This document shows, one piece after another, positions 27,988 through 39,822 of a stretch of DNA of 64,000 nt. Made by a program: the position numbers and the translations under genes. Source of the stretch: JADGHX01 sp035760965 (GTDB taxonomy: Bacteria > Pseudomonadota > Gammaproteobacteria > Steroidobacterales > Steroidobacteraceae); assembly GCA_035760965.1 (NCBI GenBank), contig DASTRY010000096.1:49023-113022 (forward strand). The letters are read 5' to 3'. A model generated the notes under the pieces. It saw only the letters and a program-made list of their open reading frames with translations, ran no database searches and had not been told where the DNA came from. Numbering within the stretch: position 1 is the first letter of the stretch; each line of letters opens with the position of its first letter.

Positions 27988-29487
27988 TCAGCTCAGCCGC
28001 AGAGGCAGGAAGAACACACCTCCGTCACCGCGCTGGATCAACAGCGCCACCGTCTTGCCGGCCGTCTTCGCGGCGGCCTGCAGCTCGGCGACCGTCTTCA
28101 CCTTCTTGCCGTTGACGGCAAGGATGATGTCCCCCTGCTGCACGCCCGCGGCGAGCGCCGGCCCGCTGACCTGCTCGACGACGAGGTTGCCCTCGGTCTC
28201 CACCTGCTGCTTCTCTTGGGGCTCGAGCGGCCGCACTGCGAGGCCGAGCTGACTCGCCTGGTCCGCGCCGCGCTTGCCCTTCAGCGAGGCGGTCTTCAAC
28301 TCGGGCTCCGGCAGCTGATCGATCTTCACATCGAGCTTCTGCTCCTTGCCGGCGCGCCACACGGTGAGCGTCGCGTTCGAGCCGGGCTTCATGCGTGCAA
28401 TCACCGTCGGCAGCTCCGACGAGACTTCGACCGGCTTGTCGTTGACCGCGAGGATCACATCGCCCGGCTTCACGCCGGCCTTCTCGCTCGGCCCGTCCTT
28501 CACGACGGAGCTCACGAGCGCGCCGCGCGGCCGATCGAGCCCGAAGGATTCGGCGAGCTGGCCGTCGACGTTCTGGATCGTCACGCCGATGCGGCCGCGC
28601 GTGACGTGCCCGGTCTTCACGAGCTGCTCGCGCACGTCCATCGCCACGTCGATCGGAATGGCGAACGACAGACCCATGTAGCCGCCCGTGCGGCTGAAGA
28701 TCTGCGAGTTGATGCCGACCACTTCACCCTGCAGGTTGAACAGCGGACCGCCGGAGTTGCCGGGGTTCACCGCCACGTCCGTCTGGATGAAGGGCACGTA
28801 GTTGCTGTTGCTCTCGCTCGGCAGCGAGCGCGAGGTGGCGCTGACGATGCCTGCGGTGGCGCTGTTCTCGAAGCCGAACGGCGAGCCGATGGCGAGCACC
28901 CATTCACCGGGCTTGAGCTTCGAGGGATCGCCGATCTTCACAGTCGGCAGGTTCTTCGCGTCGATCTTGATGACCGCCACGTCGGTCGCCTGATCGATGC
29001 CGATGACCTTCGCGGGATACTCGCGGCGGTCGTTCATCTTGACGGTGACCTGATCGGCGTCCGCCACCACGTGTGCATTCGTGAGGATGTACCCGTCCGA
29101 GGTCACGATGAAGCCGGAGCCCGAGCCACGCTGCGGCATGGGCTGCCCCCGACCCTGCGGACCCGGAATTCCGAACCGCCGGAAGAAATCCCCGAACGGA
29201 TCGTCGCCGTCGTCGCCGCCGGGGCCGCTCGCCCCCGAGCGCGGGTTCTGCACGACATCCACGTTGACCACTGCGGGGCCGAACTTCTCGACCAGCGGTG
29301 CGAAGTTCGGAAGGGACGCGACCACACCGGACGCACTGGCCGGCGCACTGGGTGCGGAGCTCTGGGCCGTGGGCGCGGCGGCGGCCGGCGCGGCTTGCTG
29401 CGCCTGGGAATCCAGCGAGCAGGCGCTCATCAGAATCGACAACGTGAGGACGGATATGGCCCGGCGGGCCGAGCTCGAGAGGGTCAT
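27988..29487 (-). CDS. DegP/MucD-type periplasmic serine endopeptidase, probable lipoprotein
   Basis: 499 residues of the Do (HtrA) family. Catalytic triad H139 (TNAHVV), D169 (ATDVAVIKID) and S245 (NPGNSGGPL). Two PDZ domains follow at about 280-380 and 405-495. It degrades or refolds misfolded envelope proteins. The N-terminus has SILMSAC with Cys23, a lipobox-like site, so it may be membrane-anchored. An Ala/Ser/Pro linker spans about 30-55. The position between lnt and leuS is not the usual mucD context. Confidence 0.94.
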   Translation of the reverse strand: MTLSSSARRAISVLTLSILMSACSLDSQAQQAAPAAAAPTAQSSAPSAPASASGVVASLPNFAPLVEKFGPAVVNVDVVQNPRSGASGPGGDDGDDPFGDFFRRFGIPGPQGRGQPMPQRGSGSGFIVTSDGYILTNAHVVADADQVTVKMNDRREYPAKVIGIDQATDVAVIKIDAKNLPTVKIGDPSKLKPGEWVLAIGSPFGFENSATAGIVSATSRSLPSESNSNYVPFIQTDVAVNPGNSGGPLFNLQGEVVGINSQIFSRTGGYMGLSFAIPIDVAMDVREQLVKTGHVTRGRIGVTIQNVDGQLAESFGLDRPRGALVSSVVKDGPSEKAGVKPGDVILAVNDKPVEVSSELPTVIARMKPGSNATLTVWRAGKEQKLDVKIDQLPEPELKTASLKGKRGADQASQLGLAVRPLEPQEKQQVETEGNLVVEQVSGPALAAGVQQGDIILAVNGKKVKTVAELQAAAKTAGKTVALLIQRGDGGVFFLPLRLS

Positions 29488-29663
29488 GCGTCACTCCGAT
29501 TGAACAATGTGAGAGGGGCCCCGGGGGCCTAGCGTGGCGATAAGACCGGAGGTCACTGTAGAGGTTCCGGGGGCCCGACGGTAGTGGAATTGACGAGCGG
29601 GTCCGGAAGTTCCCTGGCTCATGTGTGCGCTTCGATGCACCGAGATCGTCATACGTCGCAAAG

Positions 29664-31262
29664 TCAGCCGCGATCGCGTGTCCGCAGTTTGGCACGCCCG
29701 CGCGCCGCGATGGTGCGCATGGCGACCGCGACCACGATTCCAAGTGTTGCGAGCGAAATGACGAGCCAGTTGCCGACGCGCGCATACAACGTGAGCCCGG
29801 TGCGCGGCGTGACCGCCGAATGCAGCAGGAACCGCCGGAAATCCGGGGCGCGCGCGACGATCTCGCCGTGCGGCCCGATGACGGCGGAGATGCCGTCGTT
29901 GGCCGCTCGAATCATGTAGCGCTGTGCCTCCATCGCGCGCATGCGCGCGAGCTGGAAGTGCTGATGGCGCGCGCTGCCGTGGCCGAACCAGGCGTCGTTC
30001 GTGACGTTCACGAGCGTGTCGGCTTCGCGCAGCGCCGGCAGTTGTGCGCTGCCGTAGCCGTCCTCGTAACAGATCGTCGTCGCCATCTTGAGACCGCCGG
30101 CGCGCAGCGGGGGCTGGTGCGCATCGCCGCGCGTGAAGTCGGAATACGGCAGGTTCATGAGGCGCAGCCACGAGCGCACGAACTGCGGTACCGGGAAGAA
30201 CTCGGCGAAAGGCACGAGGTGGCTCTTGTCGTACCACTGGACCTGGTCGCCGAGCGCCAGCACGGAGTTGTAGTACTGCTCCGTCGCGCCCTTTACGTCC
30301 GCACGTAGAATCCCGAGCACGACGGCGGAGCCCGCGCTGCTCGCGTCTCGATAAAGCGACTGCAGATACGGCAGCAGCTCGTTCGCGAGGTCCGGCAGCG
30401 ACGCTTCCGGGAACACGATCAGCGGCGTGCCGAAGCCCTCTTCGGCGAGCTTGCGATAGAGATTCAACGTGTGGTCGTGATTGGACTCGAGCCACTTCTG
30501 CTGCTGCGGGATCGCGCCCTGCGCGATCGCGACGGCAACCGGCGGACCGGAGGGTCGCGTCCACTCGATGCTTCCAAGCGCGGGCGCCGCGAGCCACGGC
30601 GCAACGATCACCGCCGCTGCGATCACCCGGACCCGCGTGGAGCCGCGCACCATCGCGACGAGCGCACCTGCGCTTGCGAGCAGCAACGCGCTGATGCCGT
30701 ACACACCGATAATCGGCGCCCAGTTGCCGAGCCACGTGTCCGTCTGCGAATAGCCGAGCGACAGCCAGGCGAACCCCGAGAGGAACCAGCCGCGCCACCA
30801 CTCGATGAAGACCCACACGGCCGGCATGCCGACGAGCCACCGCACCGGACCTTCGGGTAACCAGCGCGCGATCGCGTAACCGACGCCGGCTTGATAGAGC
30901 GCCATGATCGAGGTGAGCCCGAGCATGAGACCGAAGGCCATCCAGGCCGGCGCGCCGCCCATGACGTGCAAGCCGGTGTAGAGCCAGATGGTGCCGAAGA
31001 AGAACGTCCCGAAATTGAACCAGAACCCGAGCCAGGCGGCCGCGCGCGGGCTCGCGGACTCCCACAGGAACATGAGCACGGCGGGGCCGAGGATCGCGAG
31101 CAGCCACCACTGCAGCGGCGCGAAGCTGCACGCGACGAGCGCGCCAACGCCGAACGCGCCGAGCCGCAGAAGATAGGGGTGGACGCGGGCCAGCCGGTCA
31201 TCGAGAACAGCGGCGAGCGGGGCGCGGGGCGCCGCGATGGAGACGGGAGAGGAGGCGCTCAC
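29664..31262 (-). CDS. lnt: Apolipoprotein N-acyltransferase Lnt
   Basis: 532 residues. About six membrane segments occupy 30-230, then a nitrilase-like periplasmic domain carries the triad E286 (VFPEASLP), K346 (YDKSHLVPF) and C398 (TTICYEDGYG). The C-terminal membrane helix is near 495-515. Lnt adds the third acyl chain to lipoproteins in the inner membrane. It follows corC by 94 bp in the conserved ybeZ-ybeY-corC-lnt group. Confidence 0.97.
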   Translation of the reverse strand: MSASSPVSIAAPRAPLAAVLDDRLARVHPYLLRLGAFGVGALVACSFAPLQWWLLAILGPAVLMFLWESASPRAAAWLGFWFNFGTFFFGTIWLYTGLHVMGGAPAWMAFGLMLGLTSIMALYQAGVGYAIARWLPEGPVRWLVGMPAVWVFIEWWRGWFLSGFAWLSLGYSQTDTWLGNWAPIIGVYGISALLLASAGALVAMVRGSTRVRVIAAAVIVAPWLAAPALGSIEWTRPSGPPVAVAIAQGAIPQQQKWLESNHDHTLNLYRKLAEEGFGTPLIVFPEASLPDLANELLPYLQSLYRDASSAGSAVVLGILRADVKGATEQYYNSVLALGDQVQWYDKSHLVPFAEFFPVPQFVRSWLRLMNLPYSDFTRGDAHQPPLRAGGLKMATTICYEDGYGSAQLPALREADTLVNVTNDAWFGHGSARHQHFQLARMRAMEAQRYMIRAANDGISAVIGPHGEIVARAPDFRRFLLHSAVTPRTGLTLYARVGNWLVISLATLGIVVAVAMRTIAARGRAKLRTRDRG

Positions 31263-31356
31263 GGGACGCGTGCGAGGCTCGGGTTCGAATCGCAGGCCGG
31301 CGCGGCCGCGCAGCCGCCGCTCGCATCAGGCGGTCGAAGGCGGCGGTGTGTCGCGC

Positions 31357-32229
31357 TCATGATCCCCCGTTCGTCGGGCGCTCGTCCGCCGGCACGACGC
31401 CCTTGGGGCACGTCACGCGCAGCGTCTCGATGCGGCGCCGATCGGCGCGCACGACACGCATCTCGAACCCGTCGATCGTGATCGTCTCGCCGCGGCGCGG
31501 CAGCCGGCCGAGCTGCTTCATCACGAGCCCGGCAATGGTGTCGAACTCCTCGTCTTCGAGCGCCACGCCGAAGTACTCGTTGAACTCGTCGATGCGCGTC
31601 ATGCCGCGCACCGTGAACTCGCGATCGCCTTCGCGGCGGATGTTCTGATCGTCCTCGACGTCGAACTCATCGTCGATCTCGCCGACGATCTGCTCGATGA
31701 CGTCCTCGATCGTCACGAGACCGGACACGCCGCCATACTCGTCGACGACGAGCGCCATGTGATTGCGGTTGCGGCGAAACTCCTTCAGCAGCACGTTCAG
31801 CCGCTTCGACTCCGGCACGAATACGGCCGGGCGCATGTACTCGCGGATGTCGAAGCGCTCCTTGGAGCCGCTCGCGTACATGCGCAGCAGGTCCTTCGCG
31901 AGCAGGATGCCGACGATGTCGTCGCGATCCTCGTCCATCACCGGGAAGCGCGAGTGGCCGGACTCGACGACGGTCGGCAGGATGCGCGCGGGCGGATCGT
32001 CGCGCCGCACGGACACCATCTGCGCGCGCGGCACCATGATGTCGCGGACCTGCAGGTCCGACACTTCGAGCACGCCTTCGAGCATCGCACAGGCGTCGTC
32101 GTCGATGACGCCGCGCTCGTTCGCGGCGCGCAGCATCACGACCAGATCGTCGCGATCCTGCGGCTCGCCCAACGACTGCGTGATCTTCTTCAACCAGCGG
32201 CCGGTCGCGTTCATTTCCTTGTTGCTCAT
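31357..32229 (-). CDS. corC: CorC/HlyC family CBS-domain protein (YbeX type)
   Basis: 290 residues. Two CBS domains run from about 65 to 190 (VRDIMVPRAQMV, SRFPVMDEDRDDIVGILLAKDLL, MALVVDEYGGVSGLVTIEDV). The CorC/HlyC C-terminal FAD-like domain spans about 205-280. Members contribute to magnesium/cobalt homeostasis and ribosome function near YbeY. The start overlaps the ybeY stop by four bases. Confidence 0.94.
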   Translation of the reverse strand: MSNKEMNATGRWLKKITQSLGEPQDRDDLVVMLRAANERGVIDDDACAMLEGVLEVSDLQVRDIMVPRAQMVSVRRDDPPARILPTVVESGHSRFPVMDEDRDDIVGILLAKDLLRMYASGSKERFDIREYMRPAVFVPESKRLNVLLKEFRRNRNHMALVVDEYGGVSGLVTIEDVIEQIVGEIDDEFDVEDDQNIRREGDREFTVRGMTRIDEFNEYFGVALEDEEFDTIAGLVMKQLGRLPRRGETITIDGFEMRVVRADRRRIETLRVTCPKGVVPADERPTNGGS

Positions 32230-32690
32230 CGAGTGCTCCGATACGGATTCCCAAAGCCCAGCGCGCGCAGCACGGCGATCTCACGCCGCTCCATGCGGCG
32301 GGCATCGGCCGCACGTTCATGGTCGTAGCCGATGAGGTGCAGCGCGCCGTGCACCACGAGGTGCGCCCAATGGGCGCGCAGGCTCTTCTTCTGTTCGCGC
32401 GCTTCGCTGCGCAGGACGTGCGGGCAGATGACCAGATCGCCGAGCGGCTGCGGGGCCGCGGCGCGCGCCGGCAACGCCGGCGCGGGAAAGGAGAGAACGT
32501 TCGTTGCGTGATCCTCGCCGCGGTAGCGCGCGTTCAAACGGCGGCTCTCCGCGCGCCCCACGACGCGCACGCTCAGCTCGCGGTTGCGTGCGCGCCGGCC
32601 GAGCGCCGCGCGCGTCCAGGCCGCAATCTCCGCTCGTCGAGGCGACCACGTGCGCACACGCTTCTGCATGTCCACGTGGGGCCCGGTCAT
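32226..32690 (-). CDS. ybeY: Endoribonuclease YbeY
   Basis: 154 residues. The zinc site is HGALHLIGYDH, with H114, H118 and H124. NARYRGEDHATNVLSFP precedes it near 53-69. YbeY matures the 16S rRNA 3' end and takes part in ribosome quality control. Start at ATG 32690, which overlaps the phoH stop (ATGA). A GTG/ATG choice further upstream would run into phoH. Confidence 0.95.
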   Translation of the reverse strand: MTGPHVDMQKRVRTWSPRRAEIAAWTRAALGRRARNRELSVRVVGRAESRRLNARYRGEDHATNVLSFPAPALPARAAAPQPLGDLVICPHVLRSEAREQKKSLRAHWAHLVVHGALHLIGYDHERAADARRMERREIAVLRALGFGNPYRSTR

Positions 32691-33655
32691 TTCGAATCGC
32701 CTCGCGACTCGTAGGCCTTCACGATTCGCTGCACGAGCGGATGGCGCACGACATCCTGCGAATCGAAGAACGTGAACGAGACGCCCTCGACGCCGCGCAG
32801 GATGCTGAGCACGTGCGACAGGCCCGATTGTTTTCCGACGGGCAGGTCCGTCTGCGTGATGTCGCCCGTGACCACGGCGCGCGAGCCGAAGCCGATGCGC
32901 GTCAGGAACATCTTCATCTGCTCGGGCGTCGTGTTCTGCGCTTCGTCCAGGATGATGAACGAGTCGTTCAGCGAGCGGCCGCGCATGAAGGCGAGCGGCG
33001 CCACTTCGATGACGTTGCGCTCGATGAAACGCGCCACCCGATCGAAGCCCATCATCTCGTAGAGCGCGTCGTACATCGGCCGCAGATACGGGTCGACCTT
33101 CTGCGTGAGATCGCCGGGCAGAAAGCCGAGCCGCTCCCCCGCTTCGACGGCGGGACGCACGAGCACGATGCGTCTGACGCTGTCGGTCTGGAGCGCCTCG
33201 ACCGCGCACGCGACGGCGAGATAGGTCTTGCCGGTGCCCGCCGGCCCAACACCGAACGTGAGATCGCTGCGACGGATCTGCGCGAGATATTCGCGCTGAT
33301 GCGTACCGCGAGCGCGGATGCCGCCGCGCGCGACGCGCACGGTCATCTCGTCTTTCGAGGTTGCGGCCGGTGCCGCGCCGGCATCGTGCTCCTGAAGCAC
33401 GAGGTGCACGCGCTCGGGCGTCACTTCCTCTTCGTCCGCCACGTTGAAGAGCTCGCGTAGCGTGTCTTCGGCCTGCGCCGCGCGCGCCCCGCGTACGCGG
33501 AAGTTGCCGCCGCGGCGGCGAATCTCGACGTCGAGCCGCGACTCGAGCAGGCGCAGGTTCTCGTCCAGCGGCCCGCAGAGGTTCGCGAGTCGCAGGTTGT
33601 CCGGCGGTTCGAGATCGAATTCGCGCGATTGCGCGCTGGTTGTGTTGGTGGCCAC
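32687..33655 (-). CDS. PhoH-like ATPase (YbeZ)
   Basis: 322 residues. Walker A GPAGTGKT lies at 137-144 and Walker B FIILDEAQN near 225. The region just before the Walker motif has TFGVGPAG, and the end has HPLVQRIVKAYE, both characteristic. PhoH/YbeZ is an RNA-linked NTPase that partners YbeY. It starts six bases after the miaB stop and overlaps ybeY downstream. Confidence 0.95.
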   Translation of the reverse strand: MATNTTSAQSREFDLEPPDNLRLANLCGPLDENLRLLESRLDVEIRRRGGNFRVRGARAAQAEDTLRELFNVADEEEVTPERVHLVLQEHDAGAAPAATSKDEMTVRVARGGIRARGTHQREYLAQIRRSDLTFGVGPAGTGKTYLAVACAVEALQTDSVRRIVLVRPAVEAGERLGFLPGDLTQKVDPYLRPMYDALYEMMGFDRVARFIERNVIEVAPLAFMRGRSLNDSFIILDEAQNTTPEQMKMFLTRIGFGSRAVVTGDITQTDLPVGKQSGLSHVLSILRGVEGVSFTFFDSQDVVRHPLVQRIVKAYESRGDSK

Positions 33656-33660
33656 GTGAC

Positions 33661-35085
33661 TCAGGTGCCGACGGCGGCCCGCGGCGGGAGCTCCGGCGCG
33701 GCGGCGCTCGAGGACGGCGCGCCGTGCGCGGTTCGTGCGGGCGTCGCATGCAATTCGGGCACGGCATGCAGGCGGCCGCGCAGACTGTGCGGCTTCGCTT
33801 CGGTGATCACGACGTCGGCGAAATGCCCGATCAGCGACTCGGGGCCCGCGAAATTCACCCAGCGATTGTTCTCGGTCTTGCCGGCGAGCTCGCGCGCGTC
33901 CTTGCGGGCGTGACGCTCGACGAGCACGCGCTGAACGCTGCCGACCATCGATTCGCTGATGGCACGGGCCTGTTCGTCGAGGACCGCCTGCAGACGCGCG
34001 AGGCGCTGCTGCTTCACTTCGTACGGTGCCTCATCCGGCAGCGAGGCGGCGGGCGTCCCCGGCCGACGGCTGTAGATGAAGTTGAAAGACTGATCGAAGT
34101 TCACATCGCGCGTCAGCTTCAGCGTCGCTGCGAAATCGCGCTCGGTTTCACCCGGGAAGCCGACGATGAAATCCGTGCTGATGCTGATGCCCGGACGCGC
34201 GTCGCGCAGGCGGCGCACCTTCTCTTTGTACTCGAGCGCGGTGTAGCCGCGCTTCATGAGCGCGAGCACGCGGTCCGATCCGCTCTGCACGGGCAGGTGC
34301 AGATGGCTCGCGAGCTTCGGCACGTTCGCATACGCCTCGATCAAGCTGTCCGAGAGCTCGAGCGGGTGGGACGTCGTGAAGCGAATCCGCTCGATGCCCG
34401 GCACGGCCGCGACGTGGTGGATGAGCGTGGCGAGATCGACGACCGAGCCGTCGCTCATCGCGCCCGCATACGCATTGACGTTCTGCCCGAGCAAGGTCAC
34501 TTCGCGCACGCCTTGCGCGGCGAGCTGGCGGATCTCCTGCATCGTCGAGTCGAACGGACGGCTCACTTCGTCGCCGCGCGTGTAGGGGACGATGCAGAAG
34601 CTGCAGTACTTGCTGCAGCCTTCCATCACCGACACGAAGGCCGTCGCGCCTTCGGCGCGCGGCGCCGGCAGGCTGTCGAACTTCTCGATTTCCGGGAAGC
34701 TCACGTCGACCACGGGACGGCCGGTGCGCCGCAGCTCCGCGATCATCTCGGGCAGGCGGTGCACGGTCTGCGGGCCAAACACGAGATCGACGAAGGGCGC
34801 GCGCTCGCTGATGGCCTCGCCTTCCTGGCTCGCCACACAGCCGCCCACGCCGATGAGCACGTGCGGGCGCTGCGCTTTCAACATGCGCCATTCGCCGAGC
34901 AGCGAGAACACTTTCTCCTGTGCCTTCTCGCGCACGGAGCAGGTGTTCATGAGCAGGATGTCCGCCTCGCCGGGATCGTCCGTTGCGGTGAAACCCTGGG
35001 CTGCATGGAGCGCGTCCGCCATTCGTGCGGAGTCGTACTCGTTCATCTGGCAGCCGAATGTCTTGATGAAGTAGCGGCCGGGCAT
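33661..35085 (-). CDS. miaB: tRNA-2-methylthio-N6-dimethylallyladenosine synthase MiaB
   Basis: 474 residues. The N-terminal iron-sulphur domain has C12, C49 and C83. The radical SAM site is CSKYCSFC with C157, C161 and C164, and a C-terminal TRAM domain follows. It methylthiolates i6A37 of tRNAs. The last 30 or so residues after the TRAM domain are Ala/Pro-rich and look like a disordered tail. First gene of the miaB-phoH-ybeY-corC-lnt run. It is preceded by a 430-bp stretch without a recognised gene. Confidence 0.97.
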   Translation of the reverse strand: MPGRYFIKTFGCQMNEYDSARMADALHAAQGFTATDDPGEADILLMNTCSVREKAQEKVFSLLGEWRMLKAQRPHVLIGVGGCVASQEGEAISERAPFVDLVFGPQTVHRLPEMIAELRRTGRPVVDVSFPEIEKFDSLPAPRAEGATAFVSVMEGCSKYCSFCIVPYTRGDEVSRPFDSTMQEIRQLAAQGVREVTLLGQNVNAYAGAMSDGSVVDLATLIHHVAAVPGIERIRFTTSHPLELSDSLIEAYANVPKLASHLHLPVQSGSDRVLALMKRGYTALEYKEKVRRLRDARPGISISTDFIVGFPGETERDFAATLKLTRDVNFDQSFNFIYSRRPGTPAASLPDEAPYEVKQQRLARLQAVLDEQARAISESMVGSVQRVLVERHARKDARELAGKTENNRWVNFAGPESLIGHFADVVITEAKPHSLRGRLHAVPELHATPARTAHGAPSSSAAAPELPPRAAVGT

Positions 35086-35516
35086 AGAAGCGGAGTGAGT
35101 GGGGCGGAAATTCTACGGCCTCAAGGGGATGCGCGCATGGTCGGCGGCGAAAAGCTGCGTGCGGTCATGGCTTGGGCTGGGCTGGAAGCCAATTAAGTCA
35201 AGTAGTTAGGCATGCGAGGGCGTCGGTCGCCGGAGCGGGGCCGGCGGCTCCGACCGGGGCTGGGCGGCCGCCCGAGGATCGCAGAGCGCCTCGGCGAGCC
35301 ACCGCGCGCCGAGGGCGCGGGCCGAACCGCGGTGCTGCACGCGGCCCCGCTGCTGCGCGCGGATCGTGGCTGCAGGCACCTCGTGGCTGTAGCTGGCGGG
35401 CGGACGGCGCAACTCGCAGCCGCGCTCGGGGTGCGGACTCGAGCGTGCGGCTCGCACGGCGACAGCCGGTTCTCGCGCATCGCTTGACCGCGGCGCCGCC
35501 CCTGGGCCTTGCGAGC
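35086..35516. other. Gap of about 430 bp between miaB and ssb, nothing recognised
   Basis: Very GC-rich sequence with several possible stem-loops (for example GGAGC with GCTCC near 35230-35252). Open frames on both strands are Arg/Pro/Ser-rich and look like chance frames. No tRNA, RNase P RNA, tmRNA or 6S RNA signature was found. It must hold the miaB promoter and the ssb 3' end. Confidence 0.5.
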
Positions 35517-35993
35517 TCAGAACGGAATGTCGTCGTCGAAGTCCTCGCCGCGGCTGCCGCTTCCGCCACTCGGCGCCGCCTGGTCGTAATCGTCTCGAGG
35601 CGGTGCGCTCTCCCGGACGCCGCCACCGCCACCGCTGCGCTCACCAGCGCCGCTGGCGCGGCCACCGAGCATCTGCATGTCGCTCGCGACGATCTCGGTC
35701 GTGTACCGCTCGTTCCCCTGCTTGTCCTGCCACTTGCGCGTACGCAGGCTGCCCTCGATGTACACCTGCGAGCCCTTGCGCAGGTACTCGGCCGCGACCT
35801 CGGCGAGGCGCCCGAACAGTGCGACCCGGTGCCACTCCGTGCGCTCCTGGTTCTCGCCGGTCTGGCGATCCTTCCAGTTCTCGGTGGTGGCAATGCGCAG
35901 GTTGGCGACGGTGCTGCCCGAAGGCATGGCCCGCGTTTCCGGATCCGCGCCGAGATTGCCGACGATGATGACCTTGTTGACCCCGCGAGCCAT
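35517..35993 (-). CDS. ssb: Single-stranded DNA-binding protein
   Basis: 158 residues. The OB fold covers about 1-112 (VNKVIIVGNLGADPETR, ENQERTEWHRVALFGRLAEVA, KGSQVYIEGSLRTRKWQD). A Gly-rich linker follows, and the protein ends in the acidic DFDDDIPF tip that recruits partner proteins. It is divergent from uvrA, the standard arrangement. A good -10 (TACAAT, plus-strand 36031-36036) lies upstream, but no LexA-type box was found. Confidence 0.97.
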   Translation of the reverse strand: MARGVNKVIIVGNLGADPETRAMPSGSTVANLRIATTENWKDRQTGENQERTEWHRVALFGRLAEVAAEYLRKGSQVYIEGSLRTRKWQDKQGNERYTTEIVASDMQMLGGRASGAGERSGGGGGVRESAPPRDDYDQAAPSGGSGSRGEDFDDDIPF

Positions 35994-36222
35994 GACCCGA
36001 CCCCTTCAACGAAAGAATTTGAGGGCCGGCATTGTACGGCCCAGGCGCCCGCGATGAGCGTTCATTCGCGCGGCGATCGCGCAGAAATGGCCGGGCGCAT
36101 CCCCGGGCGGCGGCGCCAATGAGGACAGCCCCTGTCCGCAAGGCTGCTGCGGTTGAGAGCAAAGCCGCCGCCCCCAAGTACACTCGCCATTTGCCTTTCC
36201 GCATCGTTGGAACCGGAACCTC

Positions 36223-39078
<2,856 letters not shown>

Positions 39079-39393
39079 CGCGCCAATCCAAGGGCGCGCG
39101 TTTGTCGCTTCCACTCACGGAACCGACCGACGAGGAACGCGGATCGCTGAAAGACGCAAATGTCTTGCGCGAGCGGGCGCGGAACGCGATGGCCGCAAGC
39201 AGACTGCCCTGCAGACATCGCGAGCCTGCTGAACATCGGCCTTGCTCGGTGGAGTGAACGCCGCGGGCCGTTGTCACTCCGCGGCCCGCCCTGTATCACA
39301 GCTGTTGCAGCCGATTGGATGATTTACATACGCTTGCGGCGCCGCCGGCGCGTGCCGGCACTTTCCGCAACACGAGACGAAGGAGCCGCGCGC
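39079..39393. other. Gap of 315 bp between uvrA and mscL
   Basis: Holds a weak terminator-like hairpin for uvrA at 39079-39098 (CGCGCC with GGCGCG, then CGTTTGTC) and a candidate mscL promoter at 39271-39299. No gene is supported. Confidence 0.5.
39271..39299 (+). promoter_or_regulatory. Candidate mscL promoter
   Basis: TTGTCA at 39271-39276 and TATCAC at 39294-39299 with a 17-bp spacer. The -35 box sits in the loop of a possible hairpin with arms GCCGCGG and CCGCGGC. The mscL start lies 95 bp downstream. Confidence 0.45.
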
Positions 39394-39798
39394 ATGGGAC
39401 TCGCAACCGAATTCAAAGAATTCGCGATGAAAGGCAACGTCATCGACCTCGCGGTCGGTGTCGTGATCGGCGCCGCTTTCGGCAAGATCGTGAGCTCACT
39501 GGTCGGCGACATCATCATGCCGCCGCTCGGGCTCGTCATTGGCGGCATCGACTTCAAGGACCTGGCCGTGAACATCGGCACGGATCCCGCCGGCAACCCC
39601 GTGCTCTGGCGCTATGGCATGTTCATCCAGACGATCTTCGAGTTCCTGATCATTGCGCTCGCGCTGTTCGTCGTCATCAAGGGCATCAATCAGCTGAAGC
39701 GCCCGCCGCCGCCGAGCGCGCCGAGCACCATCCCGCCGACGAAGACCGAGGCGCTGCTCCAGGACATTCGCGACCTGCTCGCGAAGCAGGCGCGCTAG
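39394..39798 (+). CDS. mscL: Large-conductance mechanosensitive channel MscL
   Basis: 134 residues. The N-terminal helix and first membrane segment (FKEFAMKGNVIDLAVGVVIG, GKIVSSLVGDIIMPPLG) and the second (TIFEFLIIALALFVVIKGIN) are typical. A cytoplasmic C-terminal helix ends LLQDIRDLLAKQAR. It opens under membrane tension to release solutes on osmotic downshock. Start ATG 39394 is preceded by AAGGAG. It converges with pepQ. Confidence 0.97.
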   Translation: MGLATEFKEFAMKGNVIDLAVGVVIGAAFGKIVSSLVGDIIMPPLGLVIGGIDFKDLAVNIGTDPAGNPVLWRYGMFIQTIFEFLIIALALFVVIKGINQLKRPPPPSAPSTIPPTKTEALLQDIRDLLAKQAR

Positions 39799-39822
39799 AC
39801 CGCGGGAGCGGCGGCGCGGCGC

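Noticed and set aside
29589..29613. Sigma-E-like GGAACTT upstream of degP on the minus strand
   Set aside because: The nearest TCAAT lies only 13 bases downstream, short of the usual 15-16, so the match is weak.
31275..31300. GGTTCGAAT resembling a tRNA T-loop between corC and lnt
   Set aside because: The flanking bases do not form the T-stem and no acceptor stem, anticodon arm or CCA can be found.
35212..35487. Plus-strand open frame in the miaB-ssb gap
   Set aside because: Arg/Gly/Ala-rich product, no ribosome-binding site and no recognisable family.
36123..36137. GGACAG-CCC-CTGTCC between ssb and uvrA, reminiscent of an SOS box
   Set aside because: LexA sites have CTG...CAG polarity with N10. 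This repeat has the reverse polarity and a three-base centre.
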